Shown: positions 50,992 through 64,000 of the stretch, piece after piece
Layout: the number at the start of each line of letters is the position of its first letter
Position numbering within the stretch: position 1 is the first letter of the stretch
Notes under the pieces: model-generated
Told to the model about the DNA's origin: nothing
Databases searched by the model: none
What the model saw: the letters and a program-made list of their open reading frames with translations, nothing else
Position numbers and translations under genes: made by a program
Assembly: GCF_035594125.1 (NCBI RefSeq)
Contig: NW_026973704.1
Coordinates: forward strand, 70,001 to 134,000
Source: Scylla paramamosain
Lineage: Eukaryota; Arthropoda; Malacostraca; Decapoda; Portunidae
Direction: 5' to 3'
Length of the DNA: 64,000 nucleotides

Positions 50992-52457
50992 TGTAGGAGA
51001 CCCTGGCCAAGGGCAAAAAAAAAAAAAAAAAACCACTGAGATGCCAGTCCCAGAAAAAGCTCCAAACCGGTAGCAAAAAAATGAAGGATGTCTTGAAACC
51101 TCCCTCTTGAAGGAATCTAAGTCATAGGAAGGTGGAAATATAGAAGCAGGCAGGGAGTTCCAGAGTTTACCAGAGAAAGGGATGAATGATTGAAAATACT
51201 GGTTAACTCTTGCATTGGAGAGGTGGACAGAATAGGGGTGAGAGAAAGAAGAAAGTCTTGTGCAGCGAGGCCGCGGGAGGAGGGGAGGCATGCAGTTAGC
51301 AAGATCAGAAGAACAGTTAGCATGAAAATAGCGATAGAAGATACCTAGAGATGCAACATTGCGGTGGTGAGAGAGAGGCTGAAGACAGTCAGTTAGAGGA
51401 AATGAGTTGATGAGACCAAAAGCTGTTGATTCTACCCTGTCTAGAAGAGCGGTATGAGTGGAAGCCCCCCGGACATGTGAAGCATACTCCATACATGGAC
51501 GGATAAGGCCCTTGTACAGAATTAGCAGCGGGGGGGGGTGAGAAAAACTGGCGGAGACGTTTCAAAACACCTAACTTCATAGAAGCTGTTTTAGCTAGAG
51601 ATTAGATGTGAAGTTTCCAGTTCAGATTATAAGTAAAGGACAGACCGAGGATGTTCAGTGTAGAAGACGGGGACAGTTGAGTGTCATTGAAGAAGAGGGG
51701 ATAGTTGTCTGGAAGGTTGTGTCGAGTTGATAGATGGAGGAATTGAGTTTTTGAGGCATTGAACAATACCAAGTTTGCTCTGCCCCAATCAGAAATATTA
51801 GAAAGATCAGAAGTCAAGCGTTCTGTGGCTTCCCTGCGTGAAATGTTTACCTCCTGAAGGGTTGGACGTCTATGAAAAGACGTGGAAAAGTGCAGGGTGG
51901 TATCATCAGCGTAGGACTGGATAGGACAAGAAGTTTGGTTTACAAGATCATTAATGAATAATAAGAAGAGAGTGGGTGACAGGACAGAACCCTGAGGAAC
52001 ACCACTGTTAATTGATTTAGGAGAACAGTGACCGTCTACCACAGCAGCAATAGAACGGTCAGAAAGGAAACTTGAGATGAAGTTACAGAGAAAAGGATAG
52101 AAACCGTAGGAGGGTAGTTTGGAAATGAAAGCTTTGTGCCAGACTCTATCAAAAGCTTTTGATATGTCCAAGGCAACAGCAAAAGTTTCACCAAAATCTC
52201 TAAAAGAGGATGACCAAGACTCAGTAAGGAAAGCCAGAAGATCACCAGTAGAGCGGCCTTGATGGAACCCATACTGGCGATCAGATAGAAGGTTGTGAAG
52301 TGATAGATGTTTAAGAATCTTCCTGTAGAGGATAGTTTAAAAAAACTTTAGATAGGCAGGAAATTAAAGCAATAGGACGGTAGTTTGAGGGATTAGAACG
52401 GTCACCCTTTTTAGGAACAGGTTGAATGTAGGCAAACTTCCAGCAAGAAGGAAAGGT
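50992..52457 (-). mobile_element. LINE 3' half: reverse transcriptase and C-terminus
   Basis: Reading leftward: an RT core with LDISKAFDRVWHKA, VPQGSVLSPTLFLLFIND and the catalytic SYADDTTLHF (ORF 52171-51602), then a C-terminal ORF (51492-50989) ending in a 3' UTR with GGCCAGGGTCTCC and an (AAAT)n tail. This is the usual 3' end of a jockey/I-type non-LTR element. Frameshifts near 52200 and 51600 break it. The 5' break at 52457 is abrupt: bases before it match the other copy at 61519-61867. Confidence 0.88.
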
Positions 52458-52747
52458 TGCTCCATACATTGTCTTTACTGCTTTTTATTATGTTTTTTTT
52501 TTTTTAGTAAACAATGTTACCTACCATTATATATATGTCGGTTCTTTGTTTTTTCTCCTTTTTTTTATTGTGTCCTTTATTATTTTTTATCCTTTATTTA
52601 TTTATTTATTTATTTATTTATTGTTTTTCATTTTTTTGTATTGTACTAAATATAATTATTTGTCTTAGCCTGAATATGCCTTATGTGAAAGTGAAACGTT
52701 ACAAAAAATAAAGTGAAGAAAAGAAAGAACTCTAGATGATTTCCGTG

Positions 52748-52786
<39 letters not shown>

Positions 52787-53480
52787 TCAAAACAATTATT
52801 TTGATATATATTCGTCATTTATATATTTCATTCCACGTTTGCCCACATGGCCAGCCAGAATGATTTATTTTTAACCTTTCTTCTTCCTCTCTCCCTCTCA
52901 AGGGAATAATACCACATCTTCCTTCCCTACATTTCTGCTAGTCCTTAGAGAAAGCACCTGCATCGCCTGTTCCTGTCGTCCTCCCTGGTCATTAGTCAAA
53001 ATAACGACCGCCGTCATTGGTTCCTTCATCCCATTTCCAAGCATCTCATTGGCCATTTCTTCATCCCATGTACATTCTTCATGTACGCGTAGCTAGATCG
53101 TCAGTCTTCGGAGAGTCAGTCTTCCGAGAGTCTTCAGAGAGAGTCAGACTTGATCAGTTCACATTCAGTCCAGTTCATATCAGTTCAGAGAGGAGCACAT
53201 CGGTATCGTCACGTCTGTAATCAATTGTGTCTCGATATCATGTGTGTACATTCTATCCATTATTAAATCTAGAACTTTTATAGAATGTCCTTTGCTCGCA
53301 CAAATCAACAATATCAAACCACTACCCACGACCTCCACGCTACCAACAATATCAAGCTACTACGCGGTCCTCCAGAGCAGCCACCACCACACCAAGCATC
53401 ATCAACAGAGACATTGATCATTTCAACGGAGCGGTAAGAAGTACATCATCAAAACAGTGTGGTCAACATCATCTGGAACA
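52458..53480. other. Unassigned sequence, possible LTR-like remnant
   Basis: Holds T-rich and TTTA tracts, (AC)n at about 52750-52784 and a stretch at about 53085-53290 with repeated GTCAGTCTTC and CAGTTCA motifs that recalls an LTR leader. No second LTR or pol sequence was found. Confidence 0.3.
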
Positions 53481-54085
53481 CTGGTGACAACAAGTGGCCA
53501 AAATTTACGGAAACAGTGGTAGCAACGGTGTTGTGCGATCGAAGACACGAACTCTCGACTTTCTCAAAATCCAGTACATGCTGAGACAAGAGTATCATAT
53601 CCCATCGCAGGCAAGTTGCGAGGCGTTGTCATTTCCTACCACGCTCAAATCGTGGGTTACCACACTCTCCACGTGCTATCTTCCCTGCCGCTTCTGCCTC
53701 TTCTCCGCTCCTGACTCATCCCCGTGGTCACACCTGTCTGCCATCACACCTGTCGCCGCCTATTCCTACTCATCACGCCGCTCCTCTTTGCTGGTTGCCG
53801 TTCATGCTTCTTCCTGAATTGTGGGTATCCCTTGGTTCCTTCTCCGAGCCACCCCCACCTCTCCCATCCGAGTACTCGAGGTCAAGCCTCATCGCCACCA
53901 CCACTCCCCACCCAGCCCTTCTCAATGCCCGGACTCGCCCAAGGTCATCTTTCCAAGTTTGCTCCCAGCAGTGATCTTCCCAGTCATCAGGGGCCAGATC
54001 CACGAAACGGTTATTATCAACCTCCGGCAGCCAAATGGTATCCACGAACGCATAAGAGGTTGGTGTTGCCATGGTAGCAAGGTAG

Positions 54086-54111
54086 TTACACCACCTCCTG
54101 AGGTGGTGTAA
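54086..54111. other. Perfect 12-bp hairpin
   Basis: TTACACCACCTC and GAGGTGGTGTAA are separated by only CT. It lies just upstream of the Harbinger-like pseudogene and about 100 bp after GGGGCCAGATCCACGAAACG (about 53989), which resembles a DNA-transposon end. Confidence 0.6.
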
Positions 54112-54389
54112 GTTAACTCGCCCGAAAACTCTTATTTAAATATTTATGTGCACAAAATAACTTTTTTTTTTTTATTATTTACAAGCTTTATCACCAAGAA
54201 AGTATGGTTTTGTGATGCATAAAGTGAAATCTTGCATGGAACACTGAAAACGAAGCATGAAAAGGAAGAGGCTGATTTGCCCCACACGTGCGCGCTCCCC
54301 ATTCCGCCTCGCAGCAATAAGTTTGTATTGTGATTAAGTATTGTTTTCGTCGCTTCTCCTGCATATATTGGATATTTTCTTTGCATACT

Positions 54390-56248
<1,859 letters not shown>

Positions 56249-56370
56249 GTATATAGTATTATTGCATTACATGTTTACCCAACCATGTATTTTATTGATT
56301 TTCATGTGACTGCAATTGGTTACTGGTATTACATAAGAAAACAGTGTGACAAACCTTGACATTAGTTATA

Positions 56371-57166
56371 GAAGGAGGCAGTAGACACCTGCCAAAACGA
56401 TAATTACTCCCAGTGAGGTCTAAAGCACTATTCAGGGTGTGCTGTGAACTTATCATTAAACCCAGCTGTGACCTCACTGAACATTTCCCTTTGTGTCTCA
56501 CAACACAAGGAGGCAGTCACAGCCTGCCCTCTAAAGACAACTCTCTTCCTCCACACAAAACTACAAGCACCTAAAAACACACACACCCTTCACTCAAAAA
56601 TTTCAAAATCATCATGGCGATTCCTACACCAGCCTCCGAGTCCCCATCTGGGGAGGGGACCATAAATGTGCCTAGGTCGGACTGCCTTTCTGTCAATGAC
56701 CTTAAGTGTCTTGACACCCCCCTCAACGTTCTCTTCATTAACTTCTGCAACATTCACAGTCTAAGATCTAATTTTCAATCTGTAGAACACCACCTCTCCT
56801 CTTCTAAACCTCATCTTCTTTTCCTCCCTGAAAATCAGGTGTCTGAGACAACTGACAGTAGCCCCTTTTCTGTTCCCTCCTACTTTCTCTATCCTCATTT
56901 TCGATCCAAAGCTGGATGTTGCCTTTATGTGTGCAATGACTTAACATGCTTTTGTGCCCACGCTCTTGAATCTTCCGAGTTTTCCACCATCTGGCTACGA
57001 CTACAGAGTCACTCTCAAACAAAATTTATCTATGCTGTATATCTCTCACCTAACTCCTCTGACTATAAGAAATTCTTTGACTACTTAACTTCCAAAGTGG
57101 AGCACATTCTGACCCTCTTCCCTTTTGCAGAGATCTCCATTCTTGGAGACTTTCATGGACTTTCCC
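56371..57166 (+). mobile_element. LINE 5' end (5' UTR and endonuclease start)
   Basis: Same family as 61519-63680 in the opposite orientation: shared 5' UTR, ATG at 56614 ([15 protein letters not shown]...), then APE endonuclease sequence up to ISILGDF. It breaks where the catalytic Asp region should continue and is followed by a tandem repeat. One change is visible in the metal-binding region (LPENQVSE where the other copy has LTETQVSE). Confidence 0.88.
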
Positions 57167-57186
57167 CAATCACTGTTCACCTCAGC

Positions 57187-57627
57187 CCCCTTGTGTCAGC
57201 ACTAGAGGCCATCCATACAATTAATACAACAGACCTGCTCATCTCAGCCACTACTGTCAGCACTAGAGGCCATCCATACAAATTAATGCAACAGACTTGT
57301 ACACCTCAGCCACTTCTATCAGCACTAGAGGCCGTCCATACAATTAATGCAACAGACTTGTTCATCTCAGCCACTTCTGTCAGCACTAGAAGCCATCCAT
57401 ACAATTAATGCAACAGACTTGTACACCTCGGCCACTGCTGTCAGCACTAGAGGCCATCCATACAAATTAATGCAACAGACTTGTACACCTCAGCCACTAC
57501 TGTCAGCACTAGAGGCCATCCATACAAATTAATGCAACAGACTTGTACACCTCGGCCACTGCTGTCAGCACTAGAGGCCGTCCATACAGTTAATGCAGCA
57601 GACCTGTTCATCTGAGCCACTTCTGTC
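57187..57627. repeat. 61/62-bp tandem repeat, about 7 units
   Basis: Units begin TCAGCACTAGAGGCCATCCA and end CAGCCACTNCTG. They start directly after the truncated LINE endonuclease. Alternating 61 and 62 bp lengths shift the reading frame from unit to unit. Confidence 0.93.
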
Positions 57628-57629
57628 AG

Positions 57630-58800
57630 CATTCCTTATAGTTGTTGTGATGCCAGACACACATTTTTCTCAGAGTGATGAAAATCTGGAATTTTCTTGC
57701 TAACAGTGTGCCTGAATCTAATTCTGTTGATGGTTTTAGGTACAGTTTGTCCAACTTCTCAGGTGTACATCTGTTTGATTCTTGCTGGTGACATATACGC
57801 TGTGCTGCTAGTCAGATTTATTATTTATCTTGGGCTGATGGCACACTTGCCAGGCAGTTAGATAAGCATGTACAGACTTTGGTGTCTTTTTGATAGTGCT
57901 GGTGAGCTGACCCTGAACTGGCCCTGAAGGGGTTCTCTCTTGTGAGACCAGCCAGGTAAAAAATATGTTGAAATGTAGCCACATTTACTATTGTGAAGTA
58001 TTTACTATTCTTTTCATTTCTTCTCTGTTCACAGGTGCTCTGGAAAATCAATTCAAGGCTAATTATTATTTTTTCTTTATTCATTATCCACAGTTGCCTT
58101 GGAAAGTGCATTCCTGGCTGAGTGTGGTGCGTGTGCCTGCTACTCGTGTGGTGGTGCTGCTGCTGCGTGAAGCCTCTGCCGTGGGAACCCACCACAAATA
58201 GCTAATGGATTCTGTATGACGGGATCAGCAGCAGACAGAATTGCAGTGATGTATTAACATGCCTAGGTTTGGTCCTAAAGGATTGATTTGATGTTGTATT
58301 TACTACTCATTTGTCTGTAGTCTATATAGTTTTACTACTACTGGAGTAGTAGTAAAACTGGGGCTTTTTATTCTTTTTTTATTCAAAATTTTTGTTGCCC
58401 CTGGCCAGTGGCCCTCTTACAGGAGAAAAGTAGTAGTAGTAATATTTATTTTTGTATGTGTTTGTGTCTATTATAGTATACTGCACTGTAGGAAAAGTTT
58501 TGTGAGGAACATGTGTTAATCTTGATAGTCACTGGTTTGAACCTGAAGCACAACTTTCCAGAAACAAGACCTTGCATTTAGTATACAACAAACTAACTTA
58601 CCAGCTTCCTGTGTTAGCTTAATTCTATCTTGTTCGTATTCTTAATGCTTTGCTTTCTCATTAAAAAAACATTTTCAAAGGCCATACAGATGATCACCAA
58701 AATTCTCATGGGGCATTTTCTTTTTCTCTTGCAAAATCCTTGCTTTGTCACTCATGAAAATGCCCCTGGAGACCACAACAACACCACCTGAGTAAAGATA
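57630..58800. other. Unassigned sequence with a 14-bp perfect hairpin
   Basis: GTTTTACTACTACT (58329-58342) pairs exactly with AGTAGTAGTAAAAC (58345-58358), with a 2-base spacer. GTTGCCCCTGGCCAGTGG near 58390 resembles the 3' tail of the LINE at 51000, so an old LINE end may lie here. No gene is supported. Confidence 0.5.
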
Positions 58801-58829
58801 AAGGTGAAAATAATGATAGTGGTTGTGGC

Positions 58830-58950
58830 AGTGGTGGTGGTGGTGGTGGTGGTGGTGGTGGCGGCTCTGAGGAGAATTAAGTACTAATATCAGAAGGATG
58901 TGGTTTTCATGTTGCAGAAGAAACCAGATGGAAAAAAAGTGTGTGTGTGT

Positions 58951-59025
<75 letters not shown>
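58830..59025. repeat. (GGT)n and (GA)n microsatellites
   Basis: GGT run (about 58830-58864) and GA run (58953-59025), followed by purine-rich sequence to about 59155. Confidence 0.93.
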
Positions 59026-59029
<4 letters not shown>

Positions 59030-59199
59030 TGGGTTAGGGAGAGAGAAGAGAAAGAGGTAAGTGGAGATATGGAGACAAGGGAGAAGGAAGGAAAAGCAGA
59101 GGAGTTATGGGAGAGATGGAAGAAAGGGAGGAGGAGGGAGGGAGGGTAGATGAGCAGTATGTAAGTGAGTGTGAGTGGAGTCAGCATATAAAAGGGAGA

Positions 59200-60790
59200 G
59201 AAATGAATACTCTAAGGAGGGAAGAAATAAAGAATTCATGAAAAGACATTATAGACATGTAAGGATGAACCAAGGATGTTCTATAGAATGGTAAAATGAA
59301 GAATAAGAATGGGTTCAACAAACTGAAAATAAATGGCAAACATGTTGAAGAAGAAGCACAAATTGCAGAGGTTTTGAATGACTTCTTTCAGTGTCTTCAC
59401 TGGAGAGGGAACATTTGGTAGACTGGTGACGGCAGATGTGAAAGTAGAAGAGTGAGTGAGATTGAGGTAACAGTGGATGAGGTAAGAATAATGATGGAAG
59501 ACTTGGATGTGAGGAAGGCACAGGGACCTGATGGAGTGTCTGATTGGGTGGTGAAGGAATGCAGAGATCAACCTGCACACATGATTTACAAACTCATCAT
59601 AACTTCATTAAGGGAAGGAGTGGTGCCCAACATTGGGAAAAAAGCAGGTATAGTCCCCATATATAAGAGTGGAAGCAAAGAAGAACCATTTAATTATAGA
59701 CCAGCATCATTAACAAGTGTAGTGGCAAAATTGGGCCAAAGAATAGTGAAACAAAGATGGAGTGAATATCTGGAAAAGAGAGAAATATTAATAGACAGAC
59801 AATTCAGATTTAGGAAAGGAAGGTCATGTATAACAAATTTAAGATGCTTCTAATCCAGTCATAGATATGGTACAAGAAAGAGAGGGATGGGCAGATTGTG
59901 TTTATTTTGATAAGGTGCCCCACAGCAGACTGTTGTGGAAATGAGAAATGTCTGGTGGGCTGAGAGGAGCACTCCTACATTGGATCAGTGACTTTCTGAG
60001 AGGAAGGGAAATGAGAACAGTGGTCAAAGATAAAAAGTCATCATGGAGAGAGGTAATTAGTGGTGTTCTGCAGGGTTCAGTACTACCACCAGTCATGTTT
60101 GCTACCTGTGTGAATGATGTGATGGAAGGGGTGAATAGTTACATGAGTCTATTTGCTGATGATGCAAAATTGATGGGAAAAGTGGAGAGGACAGAGGATT
60201 GTGAAGCTCTACAGGGAGATCTGAATGTGATTTGGGATTGGAGTGACACTTGGAAAATGGAGTTTAACATAAAAAGATGAGGAGTGTTGAAGTTTGGGCA
60301 TAATTGTGTGATGCCAGTCTTCAGTTATAAATTGGGTAATGAGGAAATAAAAGTGAAGAGTGAAGAGAAAGACCTTGGAATTACTGTCACTGATAAGTTG
60401 TCCTCAGAGGTACATGTAAGAAGAAAGACAGGGGAAACATATAATCTGGTGAGAAACATAAGAACAACATTCAACTACCTGGATGAAGAGATGATTAGGG
60501 ATGTAACTGACAATGATAAGACCTAGTTTGAAATATGCAGCAGCGATGTGGTCTCCCAGCACTAAAAGGGACATAAAGAAATTAGAAAGAATACAATGAG
60601 CAGCGACAAAGTTGCCTCTGACCCTATCAGACTTATCATATGAAGAGAGACTAAAACTAAACCTACCCACCCTTGGAAGAGAGAAGAGAGAGAGGTGATC
60701 TGATGGCCTTATATTGGATTTTGTTGGACAGTGAAAAATTGGACCAGAGTAATTTGGTGGTGAGAGACTAGAAGCACGAGAGGGCATGAG
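59200..60790 (+). mobile_element. CR1-like reverse transcriptase, decayed
   Basis: The ORF at 59452-59853 carries KAQGPDGVSDWVVKEC, VPIYKSGSKEEPFNYRPASL and LIDRQFRFRKGRSC. The next stretch (59948-60280) has HWISDFLRGR, VLQGSVLPPVMFATCVNDV and the catalytic LFADDAKLMGKV. The third (60284-60526) has EEKDLGITVTDKLS, a CR1/L2-type motif. Two or more stops or frameshifts (near 59853, 59942 and 60278) interrupt it. It ends before the (AC)n run at 60867. The endonuclease is missing, so the 5' end is truncated. Confidence 0.85.
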
Positions 60791-60864
60791 AAGATGAAGA
60801 AGAAGGGTGTGTGTAGGAGGATATTAAGAAGAACAGTTTCCTGCAAAGTACTGCAGAAATCTGG

Positions 60865-60990
<126 letters not shown>

Positions 60991-61218
60991 AAAAACATCT
61001 GAAAATTTTTACTATAATCTTGTAAATTTGTTCATAATTGTATGACTTCTTTTATGTCATCTCTTATGTGACCTGTTATGACCTCTCAGGTACAGACTTG
61101 GGGGCATCCATTATTGGCAGAAGCCCCAGTGTGCTGAGTGACGGGGCGGCATGACCTTGCACATCAGAGGGTCAGGTCAATGTGTGCATTGTGCATATTG
61201 TGCCTTAGTGGCCTGTCA

Positions 61219-61466
<248 letters not shown>

Positions 61467-61518
61467 GATGTTGAAATGGGAGAAGGAATGGCAGAAGTAA
61501 TTATAATTCAAACAGAGG

Positions 61519-63680
61519 GAGGGTAGTTTGGAAATCAAAGCTTTGTGCCAGACTCTATCAAAAGCTTTTGATATGTCCAAGGCAACAGCAAAAGTTTCAC
61601 CAAAATCTCTAAAAGAGGATGACCAAGACTCAGTAAGGAAAGCCAGAAGATCACCAGTAGAGCGGCCTTGACGGAACCCATACTGGCGATCAGATAGAAG
61701 GTTGTGAAGTGATAGATGTTTAAGGATCTTTCTGTTGAGGATAGATTCAAAAACTTTAGATAGGCAGGAAATTAAAGCAATAGGACGGTAGTTTGAGGGA
61801 TTAGAACGGTCACCCTTTTTAGGAACAGGTTGAATGTTGGCAAATTTCCAGCAAGAAGGAAAGGTAGATGTTGACAGACAGAGCTGAAAGAGTTTGACTA
61901 GGCAAGGTGCAAGCACGGAGGCACAGTTTTGGAGAACAATACGAGGGACCCCATCAGGTCCATAAGTCTTCTGAGGGTTTAGGCCAGCGAGGGCATGGAA
62001 AACATCATTGTGAAGAATTTTAATACGTGGTATGAAGTAGTCAGAGGGTGGAGGAGAGGGAGGAACAAGCCCAGAATTGTCCAAGGTAGAGTTTTTAGCA
62101 AAGGTTTGAGTGAAGAGTTCAGCTTTAGAAATAGATGTGATAGCAGTGGTGCCATCTGGTTGAAATAGAGGAGGGAAAGAAGAAGAAGCAAAGTTATTGG
62201 AGATATTTATGGCTAGATGCCAGAAATCACGAGGGGAGTTAGATCTTGAAAGGTTTTGACATTTTCTGTTAATGAAGGAGTTTTTGGCTAGTTGGAGAAC
62301 AGAATTGGCATGGTTCCGGGTAGAAATATAAAGTGCATGAGATTCTGGTGATGGAAGGCTTAAGTACCTTTTGTGGGCCACCTCTCTATCATGTATAGCA
62401 CGAGAACAAGCTGTGTTAAACCAAGGTTTAGAAGGTTTAGGACGAGAAAAAGAGTGAGGAATGTACGCCTCCAGGCCAGACACTATCACCTCTGTTAGGC
62501 GCTCAGCACACAAAGACAGGTCTCTGACATGGAAGCAGTAGTCATTCCAAGGAAAATCAGCAAAATACCTCCTCAGGTCCCCCCAACTAGCAGTGGCAAA
62601 ATGCCAGAGGCACCTTCGCTTAGGGGGATCCTAAGGAGGGATTGGAGCGATAGGACAAAATAAAGATATGAGATTGTGATCGGAGGAGCCCAACGGAGAA
62701 GAAACGGTGACAGCATAAGCAGAAGGATTAGAGGTCAGGAAAAGGTCAAGAATGTTGGGCGTATCTCCAAGACGGTCAGGAATACGAGTAGGGTGTTGCA
62801 CCAATTGCTCTAGGTTATGGAGGATAGCAAAGTTGTAGGCTAGTTCACCAGGATGGTCAGTGAAGGGAGAGGAAAGCCAAAGCTGGTGGTGAACACTGAA
62901 GTCTCCAAGAATGGAGATCTCTGCAATAGGGAAGATGGTCAGAATGTGCTCCACTTTGGAAGTTAAGTAGTCAAAGAATTTCTTATAGTCAGAGGAGTTA
63001 GGTGAGAGGTATACAGCACAGATAAATTTAGTACGAGAGTGACTCCGTAGTCGTAGCCAGATGGTGGAAAACTCAGAAGATTCAAGAGCGTGGGCACAAG
63101 AGCAGGTTAAGTCATTGTGCACATAAATGCAGCATCCAGCTTTGGATCGAAAATGAGGATAGAGAAAGTAGGAGGGAACAGAAAAGGGGCTACTGTCAGT
63201 TGCCTCAGACACCTGAGTTTCAGTGAGGAAAAGAAGATGAGGTTTAGAAGAGGAGAGGTGGTGTTCTACAGATTGAAAATTAGATCTTAGACCGCGAATG
63301 TTGCAGAGGTTAACAAAGAAAAAGTTGAGGGGGGTGTCAAGACACTTAGGGTCATCAACAGAAAGGCAGTCCGACCTGGGGACATTTATGGTCCCCTCCC
63401 CAGATGGGGACTCCGAGGCTGGTGTAGGAGTCGCCATTGTGATTTTAAAATTTTTGAGTGAAGGGTGTGTGTGTTATTAGATGCTTGTAGTTTTGTGTGG
63501 AGGAAGAGAGTTGTCTTTAGAGGGCAGGCTGTGACTGCCCCCTTGTGTTGTGAGTTACAAAGGGAAACGTTCAGTGAGGTCACAGCTGGGTTTAATGATA
63601 AGTTCACAGCACCCCGTGAACAGTGCTGCACACCTCACTGGGAGTAATTATCGTTTCGGAAGGTGTCTACTGCCTCCTCC
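61519..63680 (-). mobile_element. LINE 5' half: 5' UTR, endonuclease, RT start
   Basis: Reading leftward from a 5' UTR shared with 56371-56613: ATG at 63437 ([15 protein letters not shown]), an APE endonuclease with [29 protein letters not shown] and SSDHNLISL, an in-frame TAG at about 62631, then about 60 open codons leading into an RT N-terminus with GLNPQKTYGPDGVP, PVPKKGDRSNPSNYRPIALI, YGFRQGRSTGDLL and DISKAFDRVWHKA. It is cut at about 61519, before the catalytic YADD. Family: APE-type non-LTR element, jockey/I-like. Apart from the TAG, the endonuclease and RT share one frame, suggesting a single long ORF or a relatively young copy. Confidence 0.9.
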
Positions 63681-63696
63681 TTGGAAAGCAGTAGGG

Positions 63697-63796
63697 AGTT
63701 TGGGAAGGCAATGGGGGATTTGGCAAGCCAATGGAGAGTTTGGGAAGGCAGTGGGGAGTTTGGGGAGGCAGTGGTAAGTTTGGGAAGGCACTGGGA
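63697..63796. repeat. 20-bp x 5 tandem repeat
   Basis: Five units of AGTTTGGGAAGGCAGTGGGG with 1-5 changes each, starting about 17 bp upstream of the LINE 5' end and followed by (GA)n at about 63828-63872. Confidence 0.9.
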
Positions 63797-63823
63797 GTTG
63801 ACTGGAGTTTTTAAGACAGACAG

Positions 63824-63874
<51 letters not shown>

Positions 63875-63876
<2 letters not shown>

Positions 63877-64000
63877 AAATAAAGATATGCACAGAAGCTG
63901 ATAAACGGGCAACAATGCATAAGGAGACTCCACAACAACATATCAAGTATTATATCCATGAACAGCACCCACCTACATTCACTAACCAGGCTGATCTGTA
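63875..64000. other. Window end, nothing recognised
   Basis: Unique sequence with no open frame of note. Confidence 0.5.

Noticed and set aside
53085..53480. Gypsy-type LTR and leader
   Set aside because: There is only a resemblance in motif style. No paired repeat, primer site or pol sequence was found nearby.

Overview
This is eukaryotic DNA, most likely from a decapod crustacean, possibly a crab. Three things point that way: very dense long dinucleotide runs (AG/CT, AC/GT, AT), a mixture of non-LTR, Copia and PIF/Harbinger elements, and a degenerate CCTAA (arthropod telomere type) array. The species was not searched for and is inference. No rRNA, tRNA, bacterial operon or CRISPR array was seen.

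3.7-12.6 kb, minus strand: the best host gene. Joining 15 exons across GT-AG introns gives an unbroken 721-codon frame. It starts with a signal peptide (ATG at 12614) and ends at a stop at 3762, with AATAAA downstream. The product looks like a secreted, N-glycosylated protein with a beta-strand-rich first half, an acidic insert and a helical C-terminus. I do not recognise its family. 14.3-15.2 kb, minus strand: possible last exons of a second gene.

15.3-21.0 kb: a GC-rich minisatellite of about 5.6 kb with 33/39-bp units, open in many frames because both unit lengths are multiples of three. 21.0-24.2 kb: a nearly identical second copy of gene exons 4-8, differing mostly in microsatellite length. 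Its far end coincides exactly with the 5' LTR of a Copia element (24.2-28.3 kb). This element has 241-bp LTRs and an initiator-tRNA-Met half-molecule primer site, with the gag ATG inside the LTR. Its gag-pol is broken.

28.3-33.3 kb: two decayed non-LTR retrotransposons on the plus strand. 33.3-48.9 kb: mostly microsatellites, a telomere-like CCTAA array (34.9-35.3 kb), a poly-Thr-coding trinucleotide mosaic (38.5-39.2 kb), and a few isolated exon-like ORFs. 49.0-63.7 kb: a MITE-like inverted repeat, fragments of a jockey-like LINE family in both orientations, a PIF/Harbinger (HARBI1-like) pseudogene with introns, a CR1-like reverse transcriptase and several minisatellites.

The window reads as one host gene whose neighbourhood was rearranged by segmental duplication, minisatellite expansion and retrotransposons. 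I found no convincing new multi-gene system. The most notable items are the unrecognised 15-exon secreted protein, its partial duplicate, and the minisatellite and Copia junctions bounding that duplicate.
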